A DNA stretch of 64,000 nucleotides from Aquatica leii (lineage: Eukaryota; Arthropoda; Insecta; Coleoptera; Lampyridae): positions 79,518,236 to 79,582,235 of the forward strand of contig CM069433.1 in assembly GCA_035610365.1 (NCBI GenBank). The letters run 5' to 3'. This document shows, piece after piece, positions 1-10,823 of this stretch. The notes under the pieces are model-generated. The model searched no databases and had not been told where the DNA came from. It saw only the letters and a list, made by a program, of their open reading frames with translations. Position numbers and translations under genes: made by a program. How positions within the stretch are numbered: position 1 is the stretch's first letter; every line of letters starts with the position of its first letter.

Positions 1-1915
1 AGATTTTCGTTTGCTTTTTCAAGTTTACCGTTTTCTTTCTTACCTTTTCAGAGGTTAGAATCTGGTTTGGTTCACAAGTTGATTACCTATCTTTTGAGAA
101 GTTTTTATTTAGATTTCGGTTGCTTGTTTGAGTTTTCGATTTATCTCACGCCCTGATAAAAACTCTTACGAAAGTGGGTGAAACGTTTTAAAAAGAACTG
201 TTTATGAAGTTTACCCATGTAACAAAATAGTTTCAAAGATTGAAATTTTTGTGTTTCAGTAGTAAGAAGGTATAAGTAAATATAAGATGTGCCACAATAC
301 AAGAAAAAATAAACCTCCAATGCAAGCTGAACGCAAAGAAAGCATTCGACAATGACTCAACAGTGTTGTGTTGTATTTGTTCTTGTGTTTAATTAATTTA
401 TTTTCAATGTTAATTTATTCGTATGGTTGTCTTCATAGTGCAGTCCAAGGCACACCACTTTTCCAGTCTATAAATAGACCTAAAGCTGCAGGAAACGTCG
501 CATTATATAAACACTTGAAGTGTTTTGATGCCCCTTCTCATAAAAAAAAAACAAAGAAATCGTTTTAATATATTTTGTAATGCCGTACTTAATCTTTTAG
601 AAAAGTAGATATGTAGTTAATATTTGTTTTAATAATATTAAAATCAAAAAGTGTTTTTCTGAAATAACCTTAAATTTCAACAAGGTCTAATGATGATATA
701 CACGGTTAACCCATAAATAATTTTCCACCAAAATACTTCTTAATTTGAGTGTATCTTTAGAATTAAAAACAATGTTACCAACGTCTTTAACACGTTAGTT
801 AAATTATTCTGTTATCCAAGCGATAAATTCATTAAGTTAAGACTTGTGTCTTGTTTGACTGAACTATAGGTCAAAGTGCTGACTCAGATCATAAAGAAAA
901 GTAAGCGAAGAAATAATAATTTTTAATAGCTGTTCTAATGTTTCAAAAAATAAAACTATTATTTCTAGGTGATAGTAAGTTCCAAGAAAAAAAATGTACA
1001 GAACTTTATGACCTTATTCAAACTAATTTATTGCAGAAGTTTTATCCAACTTACCATTTTCCTTTAAATTAACTAATTTTAAAAACTAATTTACAAACAA
1101 TTTTTTTCTACGTAACCAATTAAATACTAATATTCTCTCAGTTTTTGTAATATATCTGAGCTCACACGAGCATAAAATAAAGCCTTTCACATAAAAGTAT
1201 GGCGATTTTAATAAGTGCAAAAAATCTTGTTGCCGCAATTCAGTCTAACTTTGTCGTGTATAAAAATATCAAAAAGGCAATCAACCATTGTCACTCTGAC
1301 TGCGTTATAGCAGCTCAGTAAATTTATTTCTTACTAATTTACTTGTAAACATCAAACTATTAAACACAAAATCGATAATCAACAAGATCTTTCTTGTTTA
1401 GTAAATAAAGTGTAAAAATTGTTTTTTTAATAAAAATACAATTTACGTGTTTGTATTTATTATTTAAAGAAGTATATTTGTATTTTTGTTTATTGAATTG
1501 TATTTTATTTAATAAAAAACAATCATTAAAAATGTTTTAGTAAATACTCTGCACTCGGTTTTGTAGTACAAAAACTAAATGCGTGTTTAAAAAAACCTTT
1601 ACATGTATTAAAAATATTAATTGACGCTTGATTTTTTTACATAATTATGACTTTCAAACCAGCTATTTTACTAAATTATAATCACAATCGCACAATAAAT
1701 AATTAAATAAATAAGCTACTAATTATCTAAATGTTACAATATCGTGCAACAGAGTACTACAATATGCAGATTAAGTTTTGTGACAATATCAAATAAACCT
1801 TTGCTGTTTAAATGAAATATTACATTTTCTTAATGGCAACAACATTGTAAAATACTTTTTTTTAAATATTTTTTTTTACAATCATGAATGTTTCATCTAT
1901 TAAACAAAAAATAAA
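1..1915. other. AT-rich DNA without a recognisable gene
   Basis: No protein family, RNA gene or repeat boundary is recognised here. A 66-codon open stretch at 368-568 (plus) starts with a hydrophobic segment but has no supporting context and is probably chance. The rest is AT-rich with dense stops in all frames. Confidence 0.5.
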
Positions 1916-2327
1916 TAATAAAATAGGTTTTGGGTAAATGGTATATATATTTATTAAAAAGCTCACAAGCTTTCAAACGTAGTCTACGTTCTTCTTTAGG
2001 TGACAATTGATAAAATGACAATTATAAAACTAAGGTAACTAGAAAAAACAATAGTTAGGAGTTATCTAAGGCCTGATTACCTGTTATTTCCTGATCTTTA
2101 CTTTATCCACCAGACACACTATAAGCTACGTCTAGAGTTTTTAATGTTGGTTTGGCTATAGCTAAAAGAACTTACAACAAGTTTTCCGAACATTTGTTTT
2201 TTCTAGTTGCCTTAGTTTTATAATTGTCATTTTATTGATGATGATGATTGAAGAACGTAGACCACGTTTGAAAGCTTGTGATTTTTTAAATAAATATATA
2301 CACCATTTACCCAAAAACTATTTTATT
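1916..2327. repeat. Near-palindromic MITE or foldback element
   Basis: The two ends are inverted copies. The left reads AATAAAATAGGTTTTGGGTA and the reverse complement of the right reads AATAAAATAGTTTTTGGGTA. The match continues inward through AGCTTTCAAACGTAGTCTACG and again through a segment containing TGACAATTATAAAACTAAGG, so each arm is roughly 130 bp or more around a short centre. There is no coding capacity. This is a non-autonomous DNA element of unassigned superfamily; target duplication is not clear. Confidence 0.75.
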
Positions 2328-2814
2328 ATGTTTTTTGGTAAAAATTTTGTATCTTAAAAAAACAAATAGTTGAAATAAATTATGTTTAGTGGTAATATTA
2401 TTTTCGTTCGATGGTTTGTTAATACTTATATTAACATATAATAATGCATCAGAAATAAACCTTATTACCGATCTACTTTGAACAGTATGAACCAATAAAA
2501 CCAAGAAATTTTAATTACTGTACGATTTTTCTAACTAATGAAACAGTAGAAAAAAATTTAGATTTTTATAAGGTTATGTAAATTGTATTCGTTGACATTT
2601 TTAAATAAAAAATCAATTAAAAAATATAAAAAATGCAAAAATTAATAATATGCGATCAACGGAAAAACTTAAAGACTAACTCGTTTGGTAATCGGCGATT
2701 AATAAACTCGCTGCGCTTGTTTCTGCGTTTTAAAGTCTCGATTATTAATTGCCTTTATTACAAACCTTGTTGATTAAATAACTATTAGTGATGAAAAAAC
2801 GGTTCGAATATATA
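2328..2814. other. AT-rich spacer with a small inverted repeat
   Basis: No gene is seen. A 17-bp imperfect inverted repeat lies at 2694-2710 and 2737-2753 (GGCGATTAATAAACTCG against CTCGATTATTAATTGCC). It could be part of a small unclassified repeat. Confidence 0.4.
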
Positions 2815-2961
2815 CAGTGTGTCCCATGATTGATGAGAAGAGAAGAGGTGTGTAAAACCAAAAATTTTTGGGTTTTAATTTGAACCTTTGTAATTAAGTC
2901 CAGCTTAGCTTAAAACTTTTTTTTAATGTACTTTTTATTTTGTAAAATCACGTAGGCCTTG

Positions 2962-3188
2962 ACAGCAAAAACTATTGAAAGATATGACGAAAACAATGTT
3001 GAAACTACTGTTGCAATGGATTCGGTGGAAGAACATCCCAAAGTATAATTGCGGGTACGTTCACGTAATATTAATGTTAGTATATCGCAATTGCAAAGAA
3101 TGTATATGTACAAATCTAATAACGTCAAACCATTCAAACTAAAATTTGTGCAAGCAGGTGACGCAGGTCGAAGATTATTATTTTATCT
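2962..3188 (+). pseudogene. Mariner transposase, N-terminal part
   Basis: A plus-strand frame reads ERYDENNVETTVAMDSVEEH, then after one stop continues through VSISQLQRM and ends near DAGRRLLFYL. This resembles the helix-turn-helix and linker of mariner/IS630 transposases (pattern RxRSRxLxxSxxxLQRI). It stops abruptly at the Copia LTR; the C-terminal part resumes after 6461. At least one nonsense codon (near 3047) shows it is dead. Confidence 0.6.
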
Positions 3189-3369
3189 TGCCGTTATTTG
3201 GCTTTAATTAATACGTGAAATTGTATGAATAGTGTATTCAATTGAAATAAAAATGGGTTACAACATACACCCTACCGTTACAAGCAAAACTTAATTCTTA
3301 GTTGTTTATACAAAATAATTTTTTTTAGTTACTACGATTACAACTCTATTATGAATTGAATCATTAACA
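3189..3369 (-). repeat. Copia 3' LTR
   Basis: This is a direct repeat of 6279-6461, sharing for example TTTAATTAATACGT, ATTGAAATAAAAATGG and TTACAACATACACC. Read on the minus strand it starts TGTTAATGATTC and ends with CA, the usual TG...CA LTR borders. Confidence 0.75.
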
Positions 3370-3396
3370 CCTGCTTGCAATTCATGATTATTTTAA

Positions 3397-5856
3397 CTAA
3401 ATTATTGCAACATTTAATAGGTTTCTAAAGTACTTAAATTTTACAGAATTGAGAGGCTTTGTGAGTATATCAGCCTGTTGATTAATTTCTACATACCTTA
3501 AAACGATGATGTTATTATCAATACAGTCTCTAATAAAATGGTGCTTAATATCTATGTATTTGGTTCTTTTACATTCAGAAGTTGAAGCCATTTTGATACA
3601 AGATTAATTATCTTTATGCACAACAACAGGAAACACATTTAAATCAAGTATTTCATTCAACAATTGTCCTAAAAATAAATTTTCTGTGGTACAATGTGAT
3701 TCAGCAATATACTCTGACTGCGCGCTGGGCAACGATACAGTACTTTGTTTTTTAGTTTTCCAATAGATGATGTTATTTGACATTTTGATTATAAAACCAG
3801 TGATATTTTTTCTATCACTTGTACTATTGGCAAAATCTGAATCAACATATGATACAATTTGAATATTAGAATTGCTGTCTTTTACATATTTTAATCTATA
3901 ATCTTTAGTTGCTTTCAAATAACATAAAACATGTTTTAAATAATTTCATTGTCCTTTGGTATAATTATTTTGAAATTGACCAAAATATGTAATAGCATAA
4001 CATAAATCAGGTCTTGAGCCAAGCATCACATACATTAAACAACCTAAGAGCTCTTAAGGTAAATTCACAACATTATTATTTCTACAGCTAACATTAGAAA
4101 TATCTAATTTTTTTGCTAACGGTATTTTTAATGGTTTACAATCATACATTTTAAATTTATTCAAGATTTTGGTGATTAGAATTTTGTGAATAATAAACCG
4201 TTCATTTCCTTCCTTTTCAATTTCTTATCCTAAAAACTCGATATTAGTGTTTTTAAATTCTGTAACCTTAAATTTCTTTGATAATTCTGTTGTTAGTTTC
4301 AAAATATCATTTAAATCTTTAGAAAACATTATTATATCGTCAACACAAATTATCAAAAAAATATTTTTTTTTTAAATATAAACTTGATTTTTTGATGATG
4401 TCTTAAACTCCAAAATCATCAATTAACTATGAAACAGGAATTCCAATATTTAATAAAAGCTTATCTCAAGCCATACAATGATTTTACAATTTTGCATATA
4501 CTTCCATCAAGTTTGTGAGGACATATAAACTGGTTCAACAAGATTCGCATAAAGAAATGAAATTTAATATCTAATTGCTTTACAACTAAATCAAATTTTA
4601 CATACAGCGATAATAACACTCTGATTGTTACCATTCTTGTTACTGGTGCATACACAACTTCATTGAGATTACTTACGAGCCACTAAACAAGCTTTCTTTA
4701 TTAGTTTACTATCGATTTTCTTCTCGCAAAACACCTACTTTGAATCAATTATTTTTGCATTTTCAGGACACTCGACTAATTCCCATGTCTTGTTTTTTCT
4801 AGCGTTTTTATTTCATCTTTAATAGCTTTGTTCCATTCCGGATCTGCTTCGGCTTCTTCATATGTAACTGGTACATCTGAGACCAAGTTGGCCTATTGAT
4901 AAAGCTAAGTAAGAGAGTTTTCTTCGTCACATAAGTGATAGTTATTTAAATAAGTTGGTTTATGTTTTAATCTTGTACTTTTTCTTAACAAATTACTAGT
5001 TTTTTTATGAATCGTCGTATTGTACACACCGCTCATGTGCTTTATCTTTATTCTCAATATCTACTTTAATTACTGACATTTCCTGAGACTTTCATTAAAA
5101 ATCACATTTCTCTCATTAATTATTTTATTATTCTCTAAATTCCATAATCTGTAACCGTTGGCAGTATATTATTAGACTTAGATTTTCTGTCTTCTTTTGA
5201 AATTAGGTTATAAGCATGGCATCCAAATAATTTAATTTTACTATAGTTTGGTTTATAACCATACCAAATTTCAGATGGAGTCTTCTTGTTTGGTAAAACA
5301 TTAGTTTCTGTACTGTTCAATAAATAAGCCTCTACGTTGACTGCTTCACCCCACACAATGATCTTTTTAATTTTGAGTCGAACAAGTGACATCTTGCTTT
5401 TTCCATAATAGTGCGATTAAGTCGTTCTGCAATTCCATTTTGTTCTGGGTTTCTATCTATTGTGTACTTAATCTTTATTCGATGATTTAAACACAATTTT
5501 TTCTGATTTATATTACCCACCATTATCACATCCAAATTTTCCAATTTTTGTGTTAAATTTACTTTGTGTATACATTATATACTCTTTGAATTTTTCAATG
5601 ATTTCGCTTTTCTGGTTGATAAGATAAAAACACAAACATGTGAAAAATGTTCAGTAAATGAAACATAATATTTCTTACCACCGTATGTTGTTGGATTTAT
5701 TAGACCACAAACGTCAGTTAAAATAACTTCTAATATTTTCCCTTGATCTTTGATTGGATAAAACTTTAATCTTGTGTGTTTTTGTTGTAGGATATTGTAA
5801 TAGATGACCCATCCTTTTATGTAACAACATTGCAGCAATTGCACTAATTGCTGCAA
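3397..5856 (-). pseudogene. Copia pol: integrase, reverse transcriptase, RNase H
   Basis: Reading 5' to 3' on the minus strand, 5856-5575 and 5544-5332 carry the integrase core (YGGKKYYVSFTEHFSH; then EQNGIAERLNRTI, which has the catalytic Glu context). 5392-5135 carries the downstream integrase part (PNKKTPSEIWYGYKP, KLFGCHAY). 4655-4461 has the RT start (APVTRMVTIRVLLSL, QLDIKFHF, KSLYGLR). 3918-3604 and 3591-3397 carry the RNase H and tail (YVDSDFANS, KKQSTVSLPSAQSEYIA, ADILTKPLN). These are standard Ty1/Copia signatures. The RT middle (about 4000-4450) is only recognisable in pieces. Many stops and frameshifts make it non-functional. Confidence 0.85.
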
Positions 5857-6235
5857 TTTTATTTAACATAATTTCAAATGAAACAATATATAAGTTTTCA
5901 ATTAGCTTTCCTGTAAGTATTAATTTTTTTCCATTTCCAACCTATTGTCTGACAAACACTGAGCAATTATATTTCTTGTTTTTACATGTTGTTGTTTAAA
6001 TGCACTAAGTTCGGTAGTTTCACTTGGCGGGTTTTCCGAAATTACCTTTAACACATTCGCTTGTTCTAATAACAACTTTATCCTAAATTCCCAATTAGAA
6101 TATCCAGTCCCATCAAATGATTTGATATTTACTAATTGTAGTTTCCAGTTGTCATTTTGAACAATTTTACTGTACAGTTGTAAAACTTTTTAAAATTACG
6201 ATTTTCCATAACCACATCTATTTACATAAACAATT
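5857..6235 (-). pseudogene. Copia gag remnant
   Basis: Minus-strand frames just downstream of the 5' LTR read KSFDGTGYSNWEFRIKLLLE, the conserved N-terminal block of Copia Gag (F-x-G-x-N/Y-x-x-W), followed by SAFKQQHVKTRNIIAQCLSD. The rest of Gag toward the integrase is broken or missing, and I do not see a CCHC knuckle. Confidence 0.7.
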
Positions 6236-6278
6236 TCCGTCAAACAATCTCACAATTTTCTCTGGGCCCACAAATTAT

Positions 6279-6461
6279 TGGTTATTTGACTTTAATTAAT
6301 ACGTACAATTGTATGAATCGTGTATTAAATTGAAATAAAAATGGCTTACAACATACACCGTTACAAGTAAAACTTAATTCTTAATTATTTATATAAAATA
6401 CATTTTTTTAGTTACTACGGTTAGAATTCTATGCCACCTATTATGAATTGAATCATCAACA
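6279..6461 (-). repeat. Copia 5' LTR
   Basis: This is the second copy of the repeat at 3189-3369, in the same orientation. It contains an 8-bp block (CTATGCCA) missing from the other copy and many point differences, so the pair is clearly diverged. Confidence 0.75.
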
Positions 6462-6464
6462 CCT

Positions 6465-6970
6465 ACAAATGGAATTATTTTTTCTCAAAATTGTTGCTAC
6501 TGATCTACAGAAAATTCAAACTTTCGAATTTATTGTAGAAGACAATATTACCAAAACGTGAATGTGTGATGTGCCACTTCATATCGTTTTGGCATTATTA
6601 GACCTTACTTCATAGAAGGACGGTTAAATCAGAACAATTATCTACACCTATTTGAAAATTTCAAAGAAGAGTATTTACATGATGTACCGCTGACAAAAAA
6701 GCAAGAAATTTATTTTCAGAATGGATGAATTTAATGTTCGGAGAAAGGTGGATAGCAAAATATGAGACGATTGCGTGGCCTCTAAGATCACCCGACCTCA
6801 CTATACTAAATTTTTTATTTATGGTTTATAGCCATCCGATACCGAACAGTAAAAATGAACTAAAAGAAAGAAAACGAAACCCCGTATACCTAACACAGAT
6901 CGAAGAAATTCGGAAAAGTATTCAGACATCGCATAGTGCGGTGTGCAAAAAATGGTGGCAATTATGTTAA
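6465..6970 (+). pseudogene. Mariner transposase, C-terminal part
   Basis: The open part 6725-6970 reads GERWIAKYETIAWPLRSPDL followed by TILNFLF, the end of the mariner DDE domain (consensus W-P-x-R-S-P-D-L-x-P-x-D). The third acidic position has become Asn (ILNF in place of PxDF), consistent with decay. Upstream, 6465-6720 holds weaker remnants of the same frame. It continues the gene fragment at 2962-3188 across the Copia insertion. Confidence 0.7.
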
Positions 6971-7317
6971 ATAAATAATTGATTGTAGAAAAATGAATGT
7001 TATTGTTATAGTTATTTTGCTGAATTTAAACAATGATGCTTTAATTAAAGTAGGTAGATCCTCTTGATTTCATGTAGAGCTATAACTTGTCATTCTGAAC
7101 TTTTATAATTAACATTTTAACCTATCGTAAACGAGGAAGGTAAATTACCTGAAACGGAAATAGTTCTTGCTTAACTGTCAAGGCCTACGTGATTTTACAA
7201 AATCAAAAGTACATTAAAAATAGGTTTTCAACTAAACAGGACTTAATTACAAAAAGTCAAATTATAGTTCAACAATTCTGCACACATTTTGTAACATCAG
7301 TCCTGAGACACACTGTA

Positions 7318-8783
7318 TTTGTTCCAAAATTTTTGGAGCTTTCTGTACCGAACATGTTACGAGTCATGAATACTTATTAGCAGTTCCAGGGTAGAACGCA
7401 ACGTATTTTACAAATTTAAATATTACTTAATTTAATTTTTACAACGTACAACGTACAAACTTTTAAAAAAATTAACAAGTCTTGTAAACGGATATTTGTG
7501 GTGTTTTTACAATAAAGTTGAATTACAAACATATCTATTACTCCACAATAAAGAAATGCTATTAGAGAGAAAGCTAAAGAAAACCGTTAATAAATCGATT
7601 ATGATTAAATTATTTAAAAAGAAAACAAATTCCAAAGATTTAACCAAATTAATAATAATACATTACTAGGTAATTAAACAACTCTTACATTGGTACTAAT
7701 GTATTAATGTTGATTAATCGATAATTTTAATCGTAACTCATTAGCAATGACAATTCAACAGACTTGAGTAATTGAAGAAAACCAATGAGGATCAAATTAA
7801 AAACATATTTCGAATGGATCCACAATGCAGAAATTTTTATTTTATTCCTAAAAAAGATACGCCACTGCTAACAAAAGATACTTAAACTTACCCTATAACA
7901 AAACCTTTTATTGGTTATTGTGTTGACCCAAACAAAGTAGGTACATACCCTACTTAGAACGTCAGGTACCCGCCCACAATTAAATTGTTGACATTTAATC
8001 TGAACTTTTATACCATATTTTTAATAACATTTATCATATTAAATAATTTTTCTGTTCACCGTTGCATACAGAATTTCATGTAGAATCTAAAAATGTCAGT
8101 CAACTGATATGATGCTATTTGAAAATCAGAAGTAGATATCAATTACTCGTAATTGGAGCATCGTATCAAAATTTTATAAAGAATAAAAAATGTCCGAAAG
8201 TATGTCTTACATACTCCCCCAAAGTTTCAAACCGCTAATCCTCGCGGTTTTCAAGTTATAAGCATGTTTCCATACTTTTGTATAACCCTGTATATAGCGA
8301 ACATTGTAACGTGGCGTCGTAATTCTTACTAAGAAATTTTCATACGCAGTTTTACAGTTTTAACATGCAAAACGGTTCTCGCGTTTGTAGCCCGCAATAG
8401 TTTCGATCGTGGTTATAATCTTCCAATCATAGAATTAAAAAATATAGATGAATAAGTTATATGGGATATATATCAACAGTAAAATAAATGTACCCAAACC
8501 CGATTAGATGGCGCTGCACATTAATTGCTGATTTTTTAATTTGGCGGTATTAAAATATCTAACCTAAAATTTTCACTTGCAATATATTCGTAAATTAAAT
8601 TAATGTGTTTTGTTAAAATATAGCGACTGAAAATTATTATCAGAATTATTTGCAATGTTTGTTCTACATAATAATAGTTGTCATATAAAACAAAGTAAAT
8701 ACTACTACATTTTCTTATATTTTTGCTTAAAACAAATTTACACAATAAATGTCTAACCAATAACGATATGCATTAATTTATAG
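7318..8783. other. Non-coding stretch with a mariner-like end
   Basis: No gene is seen. TGTATAACCCTGTATAT near 8278-8296 resembles a Tc1/mariner terminus, so a decayed element may end there. The 75-codon open stretch 8536-8760 (minus) has no recognisable family. The bases just before 8784 (TTTATAG) look like a splice acceptor for the THAP exon. Confidence 0.4.
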
Positions 8784-9071
8784 ATGGTAGGTTCGAGTTG
8801 TGCTGTAAATGGTTGTTTGGCATTTAAAACAAGTATACATCGTTTTGCAAATTTTAAAGACAATATGCAGTTACTATTAAAATGGATACAGCTATGTTAC
8901 AAGTCTTCCTTAAAATGTAAAAGTCCTGATGATGTTTATAATAATTATAGAGTATGCAGATCTCATTTGAAAAATCACATTTTAGACCAAACAGAACTGA
9001 ACTTGATAAGTAAAAATCACTTTTTTACATATTATGCAATCGATTTAAATATATTTAACACCAGGAAATAG
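8784..9071 (+). CDS. THAP zinc-finger exon of a P-element-type transposase
   Basis: The 95-aa frame begins MVGSSCAVNGCLAF and contains a C2CH THAP signature: the Cys pair of CAVNGC (residues 6 and 11), HRF near residue 20, a Trp at about 34, then CRSH with its Cys and His near residues 59 and 62. THAP domains bind DNA and form the N-terminus of P-element transposases and THAP9. The P-type catalytic domain is found 1.75 kb downstream (10824-12670), and the sequence between encodes an unrelated hAT transposase. The parsimonious reading is one P element opened by a hAT insertion. The alternative is an independent THAP fragment. It is preceded by TTTATAG, a possible acceptor. Confidence 0.6.
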   Translation: MVGSSCAVNGCLAFKTSIHRFANFKDNMQLLLKWIQLCYKSSLKCKSPDDVYNNYRVCRSHLKNHILDQTELNLISKNHFFTYYAIDLNIFNTRK

Positions 9072-9081
9072 TACTTTATCG

Positions 9082-10544
9082 GTGCGTCTTTTATGTAATA
9101 AAACGAACGATTTAACGTTTTTTCAAACAATCAAAGAAAAATATTTGATAACATCGACATTGCAAGATCTGATAGAGACAACATCTAAGAGAGATGGCGA
9201 TGAACTGCGTGCTTCGTATCGACACACTATTGGTGACGAATTTATTCTACCGGTTGCGAGGTAATACGCACAGTGTTGCACAAACCAGCTTTTGATAATA
9301 TAAAAAAAATTCCATTCAGTAATAATACTGTGCGAAGAAGGATCGACAAAATGGCTCAGTGTGTAGAAAACTCTTTATGCGACATTTGTATTCTCTATCC
9401 AACTTGACAAGTCAACAAATTTTCCCAAGAACTGTTATTTGCTAAATGTTTGAAAACTAATACGAAAGGTAAAACGTTTACTGAATTAAAAAGATTTTTC
9501 AATGTAAAACCTATACCTTTTGTCTAATATCATCTCCGTTGCTACTGACTGTGCTATGGCAATGCTAAGACGATAACGAGGCTTTCTGGATTACTTAAAA
9601 CAAGTTATACCAAATGTACTATCGGTAGATTGTGTCTTTCATCGACATCATTTGGCCGCATAAAATCTTATTGGACCTTTGCATGAAGCATTTTATTATT
9701 ATGTAATTAGAACAGTTAATAAAATCAAAAGGGATGTCTTAAATGAGAGATTATTTGCTCAACTTTGTTTGGAAAATGATGAAGACTATGATCGTTTACT
9801 ACTTAACACAAAAGTACATTGGTTATCTAAAAATGCATGTTTAGATCGCTCCTATTTGCTCTTTGATTCAGTGTTGGAATTCCTAGAGTGTAAAAGCAAT
9901 GATTTGCGACACAATTTAATTATTTCAAAAAATGACATCGCTTATGGGACTGATTTATTTGCCAGATTTAACAAAATAACTAACTACAAAGTGACACATT
10001 AAATTTAGTTAGTTTTAAAAGTGTAATATCTGCGTTTGTTGCAAAACTTTTGCTGTGCAAACAAAACTTAGGACAAGGAGAATGTTCTCAGTTTCCAAAT
10101 CTTTCAAAATTGTTAAATAGAAATAAAGATTTGTTTGCTTATTGTCAACACTTAACGGCGCTTTATTCGAACCTTAACCAAAAATTTGAAAACGTTTGGA
10201 TGTTCCCAACCCTTTTAAAAGTAGTCAAACTTATATCACAAATGCAGATGAATGCAAGTTATTGAATTATCGACAAATGAAGAGCTGAAACCAATATTAC
10301 GACAACTTCTCGTAACAATAACAGATCCCAATTTTATATCCGGCATTATTGGTTATTGTACAGAAGTTGTTGGTTGCTTTTCCGTCTTCTTATTTGGTAG
10401 ATTCAGTGCCGTTATAAGCCTTATCACAAAAAAAGAAACCGATTAGAAATTAGTACTCGTGAGGATTTGCGGTTGTTACTCACAAACATTGAGCCGGACA
10501 TAAACACACTCATAGCATCTCATCAAGTTCATCCGAATCATTAA
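9082..10544 (+). pseudogene. hAT transposase, ZBED5/SCAND3-like
   Basis: Plus-strand frames in order match this hAT subgroup: HTIGDEFILPVAR (9226-9261), KKIPFSNNTVRRRIDKM (about 9305-9354), SVATDCAMAM near the catalytic Asp (9535-9565), then 9679-10002 with NERLFAQLCLENDEDYDRLL and TKVHWLSKNACLDR. 10025-10265 has FVAKLLLCKQNLGQGECSQF, 10252-10446 has STNEELKPILRQL, and the end before the stop at 10542-10544 reads INTLIASHQVHPNH, the usual dimerisation-region C-terminus. There are at least five frame breaks or stops. The BED finger and terminal repeats were not found. It lies between the THAP and catalytic parts of a P-type transposase. Confidence 0.75.
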
Positions 10545-10823
10545 AAAATTCTTTTTTGTAATTTAAAACAAAAGTTATAATCTTAATAAATACTTCTTCA
10601 ACAAAATGTTCTATTTCTATTTTATTTTTACGTCATCATTTACGATTCAAGACATCAAAGTTAAATTTATAATTTTTTTATTATGCATTTATGTAGTTTT
10701 TTTAGTGGCAATGTTTTCATACATCCTCCTACTGTAACTAAAGTATCTAACAAGTAGTGGTATATAACATTATAAGCTTATATAACTTACAGTGTTTTAA
10801 TCTTAAAATTGTTATTTATTTAA
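10545..10823. other. AT-rich spacer between the hAT and P-type remnants
   Basis: Nothing recognisable. It may hold the 3' end of the hAT insertion, but no terminal inverted repeat could be matched. Confidence 0.35.

Larger units (their letters stand above)
3189..6461 (-). mobile_element. Copia (Ty1-type) LTR retrotransposon, degenerate
   Basis: Two direct repeats (3189-3369 and 6279-6461) flank gag and pol remnants read on the minus strand in the Ty1/Copia order gag, integrase, RT, RNase H. The two LTRs differ at many positions and by small indels, so the insertion is not recent. Coding sequence is broken by many stops and frameshifts. It lies within a mariner transposase gene. Confidence 0.85.
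2815..7315 (+). mobile_element. Mariner-family transposon, split by a Copia element
   Basis: The ends are inverted: CAGTGTGTCCC after TA at 2813-2814 and GAGACACACTG before TA at 7316-7317, as expected for Tc1/mariner insertion at TA. Subterminal sequence is also mirrored (AAAATCACGTAGGCCTTGACAG at left, its complement near 7170-7205). The plus-strand transposase is interrupted by the Copia retrotransposon at 3189-6461, which accounts for most of the 4.5-kb span. Without it the element would be about 1.2 kb, a normal mariner size. Confidence 0.75.

Noticed and set aside
368-568. 66-aa possible secreted peptide
   Set aside because: The hydrophobic start is common in AT-rich DNA. There is no family and no exon or promoter context.
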